A stretch of DNA of 64,000 nucleotides from Limnomonas spitsbergensis. Taxonomy: Eukaryota > Chlorophyta > Chlorophyceae > Chlamydomonadales. The translations under genes and the position numbers were made by a program. This document shows, in pieces, positions 53,812 to 64,000 of the stretch (position 1 is the first letter of the stretch; the number at the start of each line of letters is the position of its first letter). The stretch spans positions 372,001-436,000 of the forward strand of contig JAYJMM010000061.1 in assembly GCA_037349105.1 (NCBI GenBank), in the 5' to 3' direction. The notes beneath the pieces are model-generated. The model was not told the DNA's origin, did not search any database, and saw nothing but the letters and a program-made list of their open reading frames with translations.

Positions 53812-56800
53812 ATGGAACTAGAGCAGCTCGTTGCTACTTCGGAGTATGAGGAAGAGTTGGGCGAGCAGGACGAATTCGTCTATCGGCCCTCCCGCAAAGT
53901 AGTCATAGGGCGCAAGCATGAGCTCGTGGATTCTGAGGCGACTGAGGAGTGAGTACATGCGTACTTTTGAATTCTGCGTGGAAAGTGCAGTCTCACGACA
54001 AGGTTCGCTGCTGCTCTTCGACGGATTGCAGGGCTAAAAGCAAGGTAAAGAGCAAGAGGAAGAAGACGCCCCCACCCATTCGCATTAACCTGTCCAACTG
54101 CAAGTACGAAGTATGTGAGTTGCTGCCAGGGCCCGCAATCCGACGCGCATGGCCCCCCCCCTCATCAGACTCTCTGGCTTGTTGCCCTCTACTTGCATGG
54201 GAAATGTGATGCGCTGCCATTCTCTGGACGCATGGCTAGCATGGGCATACAGAGATGCGCGTTAAGTGGACATATCCTATCAGAGAGTGCCAAAAGGTCT
54301 TATAATCATGCCAGACACATCCGCCCCTCTACTGTTACCCTCACCACCCCAGCTCCTAGCTGCGTGCCAATACAGGCATCCAGGCTACGGTTATAACCAT
54401 GGCTACGGTTGTAACCATGGGTGAAGTTTATTTCATCCACCAACCCATCTGACCTCGCCTGGACATCGCTTATTTGGGTGTGGATGGGTTTGTGCGTTGA
54501 AAAAAAATGGGCTGCATCAGGCAGCCTCCGCCTGAGCACAACGCTATGCCTGATGTGTAGGCATGGGATGGATTGAATAGGCATGGGATGGATTGAACAG
54601 GCATGGGATGGATTGAACGGGCATGGGATGGATTGAACAGGCATGGGATGGATTGAACAGGCATGGGATGGATTGAACGGGCATAGGATGGATTGAATAG
54701 GCATGGGATGGATTGAACGGGCATGGGATGGATTGAACAGGCATGGGATGGATTGAACAGGCATGGGAGGGATTGAACAGGCATGGGAGGGATTGAACAG
54801 GCATGGGATGGATTGAACAGGCATGGGATGGATTGAACAGGCGTGGGATGGATTGAACATGCATGGGATGGATTGAACGGGCATAGGATGGATTGAACAG
54901 GCATGGGAGGGATTGAACAGGCATGGGATGGATTGAACAGGCATGGGATGGATTGAACAGGCATGGGATGGATTGAACAGGCATGGGATGGATTGAACAG
55001 GCATGGGATGGATTGAACAGGCATGGGATGGATTGAACAGGCGTGGGATGGATTGAACGGGCATGGGATGGATTGAACGGGCATGGGATGGGTTGAACGG
55101 GCATGGGATGGATTGAATAGGCATGGGATGGATTGAACGGGCATGGGATGGATTGAACAGGCATGGGATGGATTGAACAGGCATGGGATGGATTGAACAG
55201 GCATGGGATGGATTGAACAGGCATGGGATGGATTGAACGGGCATGGGATGGATTGAACAGGCATGGGATGGATTGAACATGCATGGGATGGATTGAACAG
55301 GCATGGGATGGATTGAACAGGCATGGGATGGATTGAACGGGCATGGGAGGGATTGAACGTGCATGGGAGGGATTGAACAGGCATGGGATGGATTGAACAG
55401 GCATGGGATGGATTGAACATGCATGGGATGGATTGAACAGGCATGGGATGGATTGAACATGCATGGGAGGGATTGAACAGGCATGGGATGGATTGAACAG
55501 GCATGGGATGGATTGAACATGCATGGGATGGATTGAACATGCATGGGATGGATTGAACGGGCATGGGATGGATTGAACATGCATGGGATGGATTGAACAG
55601 GCATGGGATGGATTGAACAGGCATGGGATGGATTGAACATGCATGGGATGGATTGAACAGGCATGGGATGGATTGAACAGGCATGGGATGGATTGAACAT
55701 GCATGGGATGGATTGAACAGGCATGGGAGGGATTGAACAGGCATGGGATGGATTGAACATGCATGGGATGGATTGAACAGGCATGGGATGGATTGAACAT
55801 GCATGGGAGGGATTGAACAGGCATGGGATGGATTGAACAGGCATGGGAGGGATTGAACAGGCATGGGATGGATTGAACAGGCATGGGATGGATTGAACGG
55901 GCATGGGATGGATTGAACAGGCATGGGATGGATTGAACAGGCATAGGATGGATTGAACAGACATGGGATGGATTGAACATGCATAGGATGGATTGAATAG
56001 GCATGGGATGGATTGAACAGGCATGGGATGGATTGAACAGGCATGGGATGGATTGAACATGCATGGGATGGATTGAACAGGCATGGGATGGATTGAACAG
56101 ACCTGGGATGGATTGAACAGACATGGGATGGATTGAACAGGCATGGGATGGATTGAACAGACCTGGGATGGATTGAACAGGCATGGGATGGATTGAACAG
56201 GCATGGGATGGATTGAACATGCATGGGATGGATTGAACAGACCTGGGATGGATTGAACAGGCATAGGATGGATTGAACAGGCATGGGATGGATTGAACAG
56301 GCATAGGATGGATTGAACAGGCATGGGATGGATTGAACAGGCATGGGATGGATTGAACAGGCATGGGATGGATTGAACAGGCATGGGATGGATTGAACAG
56401 ACCTGGGATGGGTTGAACAGGCATGGGATGGATTGAACAGACCTGGGATGGATTGAACAGGCATAGGATGGATTGAACAGGCCTGGGATGGATTGAACGG
56501 GCATGGGATGGATTGAACAGACCTGGGATGGATTGAACAGTCCTGGGATGGATTGAACGGGCATGGGATGGGTTGAACAGGCATAGGATGGATTGAACAG
56601 GCCTGGGATGGATTGAACGGGCATGGGATGGATTGAACAGACCTGGGATGGATTGAACAGGCCTGGGATGGATTGAACAGGCATGGGATTGAATTTCCTG
56701 CTGGAGGATGCCGACGCAAACCCTAACGCATGCAAAGCAGCACAGCGTGTGGCGCTACCCCGGCTGAGCGGGGGGACCGCCAGGTGCTCAAATTTGAAAA

Positions 56801-59800
56801 TCACCGCCTATCATGAATGTGATCTGTGTCCTCCCCATGATCAGAGGAGGAGGAGGTTGGTGTCAGTCAGGATACGGGCGAATGCATGGCTTCCCAAATC
56901 CATGCCATAGGGTGTATCAATTATTTATGTTATGGGATGGATTGAACATGCATAGGATGGATTGAATAGGCATGGGATGGATTGAACAGGCATGGGATGG
57001 ATTGAACAGGCATGGGATGGATTGAACATGCATGGGATGGATTGAACAGGCATGGGATGGATTGAACAGACCTAGGATGGATTGAACAGGCATAGGATGG
57101 ATTGAACAGGCATGGGATGGATTGAACAGACCTGGGATGGATTGAACAGGCATGGGATGGATTGAACAGGCATGGGATGGATTGAACAGGCATGGGATGG
57201 ATTGAACAGGCATGGGATGGATTGAACAGGCATGGGATGGATTGAACAGGCATGGGATGGATTGAACAGGCATGGGATGGATTGAACAGGCATGGGATGG
57301 ATTGAACAGACCTGGGATGGATTGAACAGGCATGGGATGGATTGAACAGGCATGGGATGGATTGAACAGGCATGGGATGGATTGAACAGACCTGGGTTGG
57401 ATTGAACAGGCATAGGATGGATTGAACAGGCATGGGATGGATTGAACAGTCCTGGGAGGGATTGAACAGGCATGGGATGGATTGAACATGCATGGGATGG
57501 ATTGAACAGGCATGGGATGGATTGAACAGGCATGGGATGGATTGAACATGCATGGGATGGATTGAACAGACCTGGGATGGATTGAACAGGCATGGGATGG
57601 ATTGAACAGACCTGGGATAGATTGAACAGGCATAGGATGGATTTCACAGGCCTGGGATGGATTGAACATGCATGGGATGGATTGAATAGGCATGGGATGG
57701 ATTGAACGGGCATGGGATGGATTGAACAGACCTGGGATGGATTGAACAGGCCTGGGATGGATTGAACGGGCATGGGATGGATTGAACAGGCATAGGATGG
57801 ATTGAACAGGCCTGGGATGGATTGAACGGGCATGGGATGGATTGAACAGGCATGGGATGGATTGAACATGCATGGGATGGATTGAACAGGCATGGGATGG
57901 ATTGAACATGCATGGGATGGATTGAACAGACCTGGGATGGATTGAACAGGCATGGGATGGATTGAACAGACCTGGGATAGATTGAACAGGCATAGGATGG
58001 ATTGAACAGGCCTGGGATGGATTGAACGGGCATGGGATGGATTGAACAGACCTGGGATGGATTGAACAGGCCTGGGATGGATTGAACAGGCATGGGATTG
58101 AATTTCCTGCTGGAGGATGCCGACGCAAACCCTAACGCATGCAAAGCAGCACAGCGTGTGGCGCTGCCCCGGCTGAGCGGGGGGACCGCCAGGTGCTCAA
58201 ATTTGAAAGTCACCGCCTATCATGAATGTGATCTGTGTCCTCCCCATGATCAGAGGAGGAGGAGGTTGGTGTCAGTCAGGATACGGGCGAATGCATGGCT
58301 TCCCAAATCCATGCCATAGGGTGTATCAATTATTTATGTTCTCCGCGCAGTGCGGATCGTGCAGCGGAAGCTGGGCTGGAAGGAGGTGGGCGATGATGAG
58401 GACTGGGAGATCTACTGGACTGATACCTCCGTCAGCATTGATCGCATCATCCGGCTAAATAAGATTCAGGTGTGTGGCCAGTGGTGTGGGAAGGGAGGGT
58501 GCTTGGGGTGGGGGTCGGGGAGCTGGAGATCTGCTGGACTGATACCTCAGTCAGCATTGATCGCATCATCCGGCTGAATATAATCCAGGTAGCCGTAGCT
58601 CTGAACCTAAGTGTGCGGCGGGTGTGGGAGCAGGCGCAGGCTTATGGTGTGAACATAGAGCAGGGAGAGGCCCACAGTATAAACATAGAGCAGGCATGGG
58701 CGTTAGAGCGGGCCCATGGTTTGAGCATGCAGCAGACAGAGGTCCAAATTGTGACCAGCTGTATCGATCATTCGTGGCCCCAATGCTATTCCCTGCTTCA
58801 AGTTGTTGTTACAAATATGATGCAAGCACCCAAAGCCTTTTTCGAAAGAGCCAGGCAGTGGGAAACCAGCGTCTTAAACCAAAATATAACTAAAACCCGC
58901 AACAACAAGTACGGCCCTGCGCTGGGTCTGAAGTGCTCAAATGGGATCGGGGTTGTTAAGTGCGTGTGGGGGGGGGGCGGGGGCTGCCCCGCATGCGGGA
59001 GGGGTTGAGGGGAGATATTAATTTGTACATCGATAGATGAGCCAGTAGGGAATGAAACAAACTGCTGAGACAGAAGGACAGGGGGAGCAGACGTGAACAT
59101 CTACATGCTCGCGAGGTGAGAGCTGAACGCTAGGTGGAAATGATGGCAGTGGCCTGGTGCCATTTCAACGTATGGCCTACGTGGCAGCAAGACTCCCGAG
59201 AAAGCCTATTCTGTTAGATGAGCTGTCTGCATACCCCACGGCCCCGCGATCTTGCTGCTGTGTTCCTTTTTCCGGCTATTGAGGCCACCATTGGCAGGCC
59301 GCCCAGCGGCTGCCAAAGGCCTGATTGGGACCAAACCTGTGCTGTGTCGGCCAATGACCGGCAGCCCAAGCAGCATGGCTTGCCACAGCTGGGGCCTCTG
59401 GACGCAGACCGGATTGTAGCTGAGACATGTAGCTGAGTTGTGAAAAAAGAAACACTGCCCTGCTGTGCTTGCACCTGAGGCTGCTTGCAGGTTCATGTCC
59501 TCTATGTGCCTTATTGCGACAAACGGACTAAAATAAGAAAAACAAATGCAATCTTGCATGTACTATGCATTCTCAGAAAATTATCCTAGGTGAGCCCCCC
59601 CCTACCCCTCCCTTTCTCCTCGACTGCGCATTCACCCCTGCTCTCAGAAAATTAAATATTATTACCCCTTCCACTCCCACTCACTCCTCCCCCTGTCTTG
59701 CACCAGCTCACTCAGTGAATCAACATCCCTCCCCCACGTCTCCGATGCCCTCGTGTACTTTTTCTCTTAGAAAACCAACCTACATGGCATGCTGGAGATA

Positions 59801-62800
59801 TACGGCAAGCGCTCGTCATTTACTTCATAGCTTAATCGCCCTCTGCTAAGCTTTTGCCCCCGCTATCCATCAGAAAACCAAACACTTCAATGGTATGCTG
59901 TATTGGAGTCGAATCGCAAATCCTTGTTCATATCTTTCATCATGGAATGCTGCCGGAGTTTGCCGCAAGCGCTCCTCAAGTACTTACCCGACTTCCACTT
60001 TGCCTCTGTCCCCGCTCTCCACCAGAAATCCAACCACTTCAAGGGCATGCTGGAGCTGTGCCGCAAGCGCTCATCATACACTCACCTGACTTCCACTTTG
60101 CCCTTGTTCTTGCTGTCCATTAGAAAACCAACCAATTCCATGGCATGGCTTCCATGGCATGGAATGGCTTCCATGGCATGGCTGGAGTTGTGCGGCAAGT
60201 GCGCATCATAAACTTACATGACCTCCACATTACCCGTGCCCCGCGCTATTAAAAAAAACCAATCGCTTTCATGGCTATACGGCATGCTGGGCTGTGTCTC
60301 ATGCGCGCATTGTTTACTCACCCGACCTCCACTTTGCCTGGGTCCCCGCTCTCCATGAGAAAACCATCCACTTCAACGGCATTCTGGTGCTGTGCCGTAA
60401 GCGCTCATCGTGTACTTCCCCGATCTCCACTTTGCCCTTGCCCTTGCTCTCCATTAGAAAATCAACCACTTCAATGGCATGCTGGAGCTGTGTCGAAAGC
60501 GCTCCATGGCGCGCAATCTGCAGAAGATCCAGAAGATGTTCCCGGACCACTACGGCTTCTTCCCCAAGACGTTCACACTGCCCACAGACCTACAGGTGGG
60601 GGGCTGATGCAGGTGGGGGCTGGTAACTGGTGCAGGTGGGGGGGCTGATGTAGGTGGGGGCTGGTAACTGGTGCAGGTGGGGGGGCTGATGCAGGTGGGG
60701 GCTGGTAACTGGTGCAGGTGGGGGGGCTGATGCAGGTGGGGGCTGGTAACTGGTGCAGGTGGGGGGGCTGATGCAGGTGGGGGCTGGTAACTGGTGCAGG
60801 TGGGGGGGCTGATGCAGGTGGGGGCTGGTAACTGGTGCAGGTGGGGGGGCTGATGCAGGTGGGGGCTGGTGCATGGGCTGAACCCTTGGAGGTTCATGAT
60901 CTGGACCGTGCCAAGTTCATGAAAGACCACGTGCATCCTGTCAGGTGAAATCTTATGTCATTGAATATGGGGAAAGCAAGGATTTACAGGTATATAGCTA
61001 GATCAGTGAGGCGTACAGACTATTGATCTGATGATGCCCACACTTCCTGTTGTATTTTTGCCCTTTTTAGCTGACCTCGTTTTGAAACTGTTTTGACTTT
61101 GTTCGTTTCCGATTGAAATTGTATAACAACTGTTTGAAACCAATGACCGTAGGACCTGCTGAATGATGTCAAGACCAGGGGCAAGAAGCAGATATACATT
61201 CTCAAGCCGGACGCGGGCTGCCAGGGGAAGGGCATCCGACTCATGCAGGTAGGGGGGGGGTCTCAATGTGTCTGTGTATGTGTTGATAGGGCGGCAAGGA
61301 GGATGGAGTGTACAAGCTGTTGCTCTCTGGACCTATTGCACTTTCGCCAGCGCAGCCCTTCTGTATGTGTGTGTGTTGATAGGGGGGCAAGGAGGATGGA
61401 GTGCACAAGCTGCTGCTCTCTGGACCTATTGCACTTTCGCCAGCGCCGCCCTTCTGTATGTGTGTGTGTTGATAGGGCGGCAAGGAGGATGGAGTGCACA
61501 AGCTGCTGCTCTCTGGACCTATTGCACTTTCGCCAGCGCAGCCCTTCTGTATGTGTGTGTGTTGATAGGGCGGCAAGGAGGATGGAGTGCACAAGCTGCT
61601 GCTCTCTGGACCTATTGCACTTTCGCCAGCGCAGCCCTTCTGTATGTGTGTGTGTTGATAGGCGGCAAGGAGGATGGAGTGCACAAGCTGCTGCTCTCTG
61701 GACCTATTGCACTTTCGCCAGCGCAGCCCTTCTGTATGTGTGTGTGTTGATAGGGGGGCAAGGAGGATGGAGTGCACAAGCTGCTGTTCTCTGGACCTAT
61801 TGCACTTTCGCCAGCGCAGCTCTTCTGTATGTGTGTGTGTTGATAGGGGGGCAAGGAGGATGGAGTGCACAAGCTGCTGCTCTCTGGACCTATTGCACTT
61901 TCGCCAGCGCAGCTCTTCTGTGTGTGTGTGTGTTGATAGGGGGGCAAGGAGGATGGAGTGCACAAGCTGCTCAAGGAGATGGAGTCGCCGAACATTGTGG
62001 CGCAGCACTACCTGCCAAAGCCGCACCTCATAAATGGCTTCAAGTACGACATGCGCATATACACACTGGTGAGCCATTGAGCCATACCCGGTGGAGGGTT
62101 GCCAGGGAGGAGGGGACTGGAGGGGTGGGGGGAAGGAGGGAAGGGAAGGAGGGGGGGAGGAGGGAAGGGAAGGAGGAGGGGAGGAGGGAAGGGAAGGAGG
62201 GGGGAAGGAGGGTAGGGAAGGAGGGGGGGAGGAGGGAAGGGAAGGAGGGGGGGAGGAGGGAAGGGAAGGAGGGGGGGAGGAGGGAAGGGAGGGAGGGGGG
62301 GAGGAGGGAAGGGAAGGAGGGGGGGAGGAGGGAAGGGAAGGAGGGGGGGAGGAGGGAAGGGAAGGAGGGGGGGAGGAGGGATGGGAAGGAGGGGGGGAGG
62401 AGGGAAGGGAAGGAGGGGGGGAGGAGGGGGGGGAGCCATTGAGCCATACATGGGGGAGGGTTGCCCGGGAGGAGAAGACTGGAGGGGAGGGGGAAGGAGG
62501 GAGGGGGAAGGAGGGAGGGGGAAGGAGCGGCTTTCCCGATTGACCCCTCTTTCAGGTCCTCTCTGTGAATGTGGCATTGACAGAAAGCAAAAATTATTTC
62601 CCCCTGGAGACATTGCATCTCCCAATCCAGTCTTACTTACAGGGCACCGTGTGCTGACACTGTCCTGATTGGCCCCTCCTTCAGGTCCTCTCTGTGGACC
62701 CTCTGAGGGTCTTTGTCTTCAGAGAGGGGCTGGCCCGAATCTGCACTGAGAAGTACGTCACACCCAAGGTGAGAGTGAGAGGCACACAGCCGCACGTGTT

Positions 62801-64000
62801 TGCGTTGTTTATTTTCATTTACGGAGCTACAATTCAGCTACATCTTAGCACTTATTGTATGTTAGCTACATATCAGCTACAGTTCAGCTTCATCATCTAA
62901 GCACTTTTGTATGTTAGTTCTGAGGCTGCAGTTCAGCTACATCACGTCCTCACACAAAAAGTGTCTGCTCCCCGATCTCTTATGCGAGCCCAATAATCTT
63001 GTACCTGAACGGTCTACGCGACCCTCTATATTTGACGTCCCATGATCTGGTCCTCAACTGGTCTGTGCACCCCACTCTGATGTAAGAGCCGCAACATCTT
63101 GTACCTAAACGCTCTAAGCGCCCATCTGTATTTAACTCCCATGATCAGATCTCCCACGAGTCTCTGGACCCCCCCCCCTGATGTTTGAATGCCACGTTGT
63201 CTGATTTAAAGCTGGTCTGTGGTGTCTGCTCACCTCTCCATGTTTGACCCCATGATCAAATCTTTTGGTGGTGTCCCCTTGCAGGCATCGAACCTTGACA
63301 TCCCGTACATGCACACCTTGAGTTTTTTTAAGCCACCAGTTTGGCTGTTATTTTGTTCCCTCACCTCGGGCATGAATCAAACCTTGAAATCTCGTACAGG
63401 CGCCTTAATTTGTATCAGTCATTGGTAACGCTGAACCATACATGTTGTTTTGTTCCCTCTCCCGCAGCAGCCTTGAACCTTGACATCTCTTTTACGGACC
63501 TCACATGTTTTGGCCAAGCCTCGGCTTTGGTAACGTGTGTTCTCTCTATCCTCTGTCACTCGACCCGAAACCCTTAACCCTCAGGCCTCCAACCTCGACA
63601 TCTCCTACATGCACCTGACCAACTACGCTGTCAACAAGCACAACGAGACCTTTGTGGCGAACAATGGCGGCTCTGCTGATGATGCGGAAGAGGCCAGCAA
63701 GCTCGGGCTGCAGCAGCTGGCAGACCACATGACTGGTGAAGGTATGAACGCAATATACACCAGCTTCAAATTACATACAGGCGGCCACCAGCTTCAAATT
63801 ACATACAGGCGGCCACCAGCTTCAAATTACATACAGGCGGCCGGCCTCCCACTTTGCTAAGTCCCAGCAAAAGGGAAAGTTCCCCTCTATTCATACATTC
63901 ACCGGGAGCACAACTTCATCATTGTGATATGATTGATCACCGTAATTGAAGAAAAGGGCGCATCTGCTGTTAACTTGGCGAGCAACGTTGGCCACGCAGT
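53812..64000 (+). CDS. TTLL: Tubulin tyrosine ligase-like polyglutamylase (TTLL6/13-like), 3' end missing
   Basis: Eight exons seen: 53812-53948, 54032-54114, 58351-58469, 60458-60595, 61153-61248, 61940-62068, 62685-62768, 63585-63741 (314 aa so far, phases continuous). It continues past the edge. The enzyme adds glutamate chains to tubulin tails on axonemes. Visible TTL-domain signs are RINLSNCKYEVLRIVQRKLG, DWEIYWTDTSVS, KINHFNGMLELCRKRSMARN, KMFPDHYGFFPKTF, the ATP-grasp lysine and Gly loop ILKPDAGCQGKGIRL, PNIVAQHYLPKPHLINGFKY with DMRIYTL, and NLDISYMHLTNYAVNK. This order fits TTLL4/6/13-type glutamylases better than TTL itself. The N-terminus (MELEQLVATSEYEEEL) is short and acidic. Intron 2 holds about 3.7 kb of 20-bp minisatellite, and almost every exon edge has nearby decayed copies. 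Confidence 0.93.
54556..56690. repeat. 20-bp minisatellite, block 1 (about 107 copies), in TTLL intron 2
   Basis: Unit GGCATGGGATGGATTGAACA with common variants (GGGCAT, TGCAT, GACCT, AGGG). Because 20 bp is not a multiple of 3 and the reverse strand lacks stops, all three minus frames stay open for 626-832 codons, an artefact. Variant units (cctggg, cat aggatgg) cluster at the right end. Confidence 0.97.
56691..56934 (+). repeat. Segmental duplication of the sequence before TTLL exon 3 (copy 1)
   Basis: About 245 bp nearly identical to 58098-58340, which directly precedes the exon 3 acceptor. It ends at ttatttatgtt just before the acceptor, where copy 1 re-enters the minisatellite instead. 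The variant order in the last ~200 bp of both minisatellite blocks also matches, so the duplicated unit is about 1.4 kb including repeats. Confidence 0.92.
56935..58100. repeat. 20-bp minisatellite, block 2 (about 58 copies)
   Basis: The same unit as block 1. The right part repeats the variant order of block 1's right part, and the left part differs in copy order. Confidence 0.97.
58490..58595 (+). repeat. Copy of TTLL exon 3 end with its donor
   Basis: Downstream of exon 3 the sequence reads LEICWTDTSVSIDRIIRLNI followed by IQ and gtagcc. It copies WEIYWTDTSVSIDRIIRLNK followed by IQ and gtgtgt about 120 bp upstream. Frame and donor are preserved in the copy, but no acceptor is obvious. Confidence 0.9.
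58600..58760 (+). repeat. Degenerate ~45-bp repeat after the exon 3 copy
   Basis: Variants of gtg-gagcaggcg--gg-t-atggt-tgaacatagagcaggg-gaggcccacagt recur about three times. Confidence 0.55.
59260..59445 (-). repeat. Member of the TTCAGCTACA dispersed repeat family, reverse orientation, longest copy
   Basis: The reverse strand reads caactcagctacatgtctca, then gctacaatccgg, gcttgggctgccgg, aggtttggtcccaatcaggc, ctttggcagccgctgggcgg and cctgccaatggtggcctcaa. Confidence 0.75.
59770..60457 (+). repeat. About five copies of TTLL exon 4 acceptor and exon start (~100-bp period)
   Basis: The real edge cattagaaaatcaaccactt then caatggcatgctggagctgt (60451 on) is preceded by copies at about 59768, 59870, 60024, 60118 and 60357. 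Copies read variants such as ccagaaatccaaccacttca, with cgcaagcgctcatc-t-cact and the upstream intron block acttccactttgcccttg. Several keep the frame NHFKGMLELCRKRS. Confidence 0.92.
60596..60865 (+). repeat. 41-bp minisatellite starting at TTLL exon 4 donor
   Basis: Unit ctggtaactggtgcaggtgg plus ggggggctgatgcaggtgggg, about six copies. It begins directly at the donor (ctacag-gtgggg) and each unit carries two donor-like caggtgggg sites. Confidence 0.93.
61255..61939 (+). repeat. Seven decoy exons: ~93-bp tandem copies of TTLL exon 6 start
   Basis: Each unit has an acceptor (tgttgatag), the exon 6 start GGKEDGVHKLL (with slight changes), then LSGPIALSPAQPF and a donor-like tctgtatgtgtg. The eighth unit runs into the true exon 6 (61940-62068). 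A long continuous frame across the array is a repeat artefact. Confidence 0.95.
62069..62480 (+). repeat. TTLL exon 6 donor copy flanking a purine minisatellite
   Basis: gagccattgagccatacccg then gtggagggttgccagggagg follows the donor and recurs at about 62433 as gagccattgagccatacatg then ggggagggttgcccgggagg. Between them lie about 15 copies of a ~22-bp [24 protein letters not shown] unit (polypurine). Confidence 0.92.
62540..62684 (+). repeat. Copy of TTLL exon 7 acceptor
   Basis: gattgacccctctttcaggt then cctctctgtgaatgtgg at about 62540 duplicates the real gattggcccctccttcaggt then cctctctgtggacccc at 62667. The decoy frame soon ends. Confidence 0.88.
62820..62945 (+). repeat. TTCAGCTACA motif cluster
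   Basis: agctacaattcagctacatc, then tagctacatatcagctacag and gcagttcagctacatcacg: the head of the dispersed family, in tandem, without the body. Confidence 0.6.
63283..63584 (+). repeat. Three copies of TTLL exon 8 acceptor and exon start
   Basis: The real edge cag-gcctccaacctcgacatct then cctacatgcacctgac (63585) is preceded by ttgcaggcatcgaaccttga then catcccgtacatgcacacc at 63280, gaatcaaaccttgaaatctc then gtacaggcgcctt at 63375, and gcagccttgaaccttgacat then ctcttttacggacctcac at 63468. Period is about 95-110 bp. Confidence 0.92.
63755..63845 (+). repeat. 28-bp tandem repeat after TTLL exon 8
   Basis: Three copies of caccagcttcaaattacata plus caggcggc. Confidence 0.93.

Noticed and set aside
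54306..58213. Very long reverse-strand open frames (up to 832 codons) rich in SIHPMPVQ
   Set aside because: They are the three readings of a 20-bp DNA repeat lacking stops, inside an intron of a well-supported gene on the other strand.
60890..60945. Extra TTLL exon reading VHDLDRAKFMKDHVHP before a gtgaaa donor
   Set aside because: Including it breaks the phase between exons 4 and 5, and other TTLL proteins join there directly.
61243..62543. 399-codon frame with repeated CVDRGARRMECTSCC and Gly/Glu text
   Set aside because: It runs through repeat units and a purine minisatellite in a different frame from the conserved TTLL exon.

Overview
The window is nuclear DNA of a eukaryote, most likely a flagellate green alga (perhaps a prasinophyte-type chlorophyte). 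The basis is intron-rich genes with GT-AG and a few GC-AG introns, plant-like protein sequences, a tubulin tyrosine ligase-like gene that implies cilia, plant-type CCCTAAA interstitial repeats and large repeat-filled introns. The species assignment is inference. I located splice sites by hand, requiring phase continuity and family alignment. Family assignments come from recalled sequences, not from a search.

Layout: (1) 1-122, minus: an exon of an unidentified membrane-like protein cut by the left edge. (2) 2250-16625, minus: a complete 16-exon PRMT5. (3) 17091-19317, plus: a three-exon small coiled-coil-like protein, divergent from PRMT5. (4) 20402-20480, plus: a tRNA-Met(CAU) whose halves are in reversed order, i.e. 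a permuted tRNA gene. (5) 22543-23730, minus: an intronless leucine-rich repeat protein. (6) 25.2-30.4 kb: non-coding, with a GTAGCA-rich tandem array and many short LINE 3'-end insertions. (7) 30421-35189, minus: a PTGES2-like thioredoxin-fold/GST protein. (8) 36.5-39.1 kb: non-LTR retrotransposon remains (ORF1-like protein and the ORF2 C-terminus). (9) 39587-46409, minus: a complete 11-exon serine hydroxymethyltransferase. (10) 47.8-51.2 kb: nested mobile-element remains including a 799-bp terminal-inverted-repeat element. (11) 51472-53496, minus: a complete five-exon CHCHD2-like twin-CX9C protein. (12) 53812 to the right edge, plus: a TTLL6/13-like tubulin polyglutamylase, divergent from CHCHD2, with eight exons visible and the 3' end missing.

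The genes are unrelated housekeeping genes and do not form a pathway. Two things stand out. First, the permuted tRNA gene: all seven acceptor and five anticodon-stem pairs form only when the downstream half is placed before the upstream half. Second, at many exon edges, in every multi-exon gene except CHCHD2, the neighbouring intron or 3' flank carries tandem, decaying copies of that exon edge together with its splice site. The copies number from one to about eight, with periods of about 30-180 bp. In the TTLL gene one array forms seven near-complete decoy exons. A third theme is a LINE family whose 3' ends were inserted as pieces as short as 38 bp, several with clear target-site duplications.
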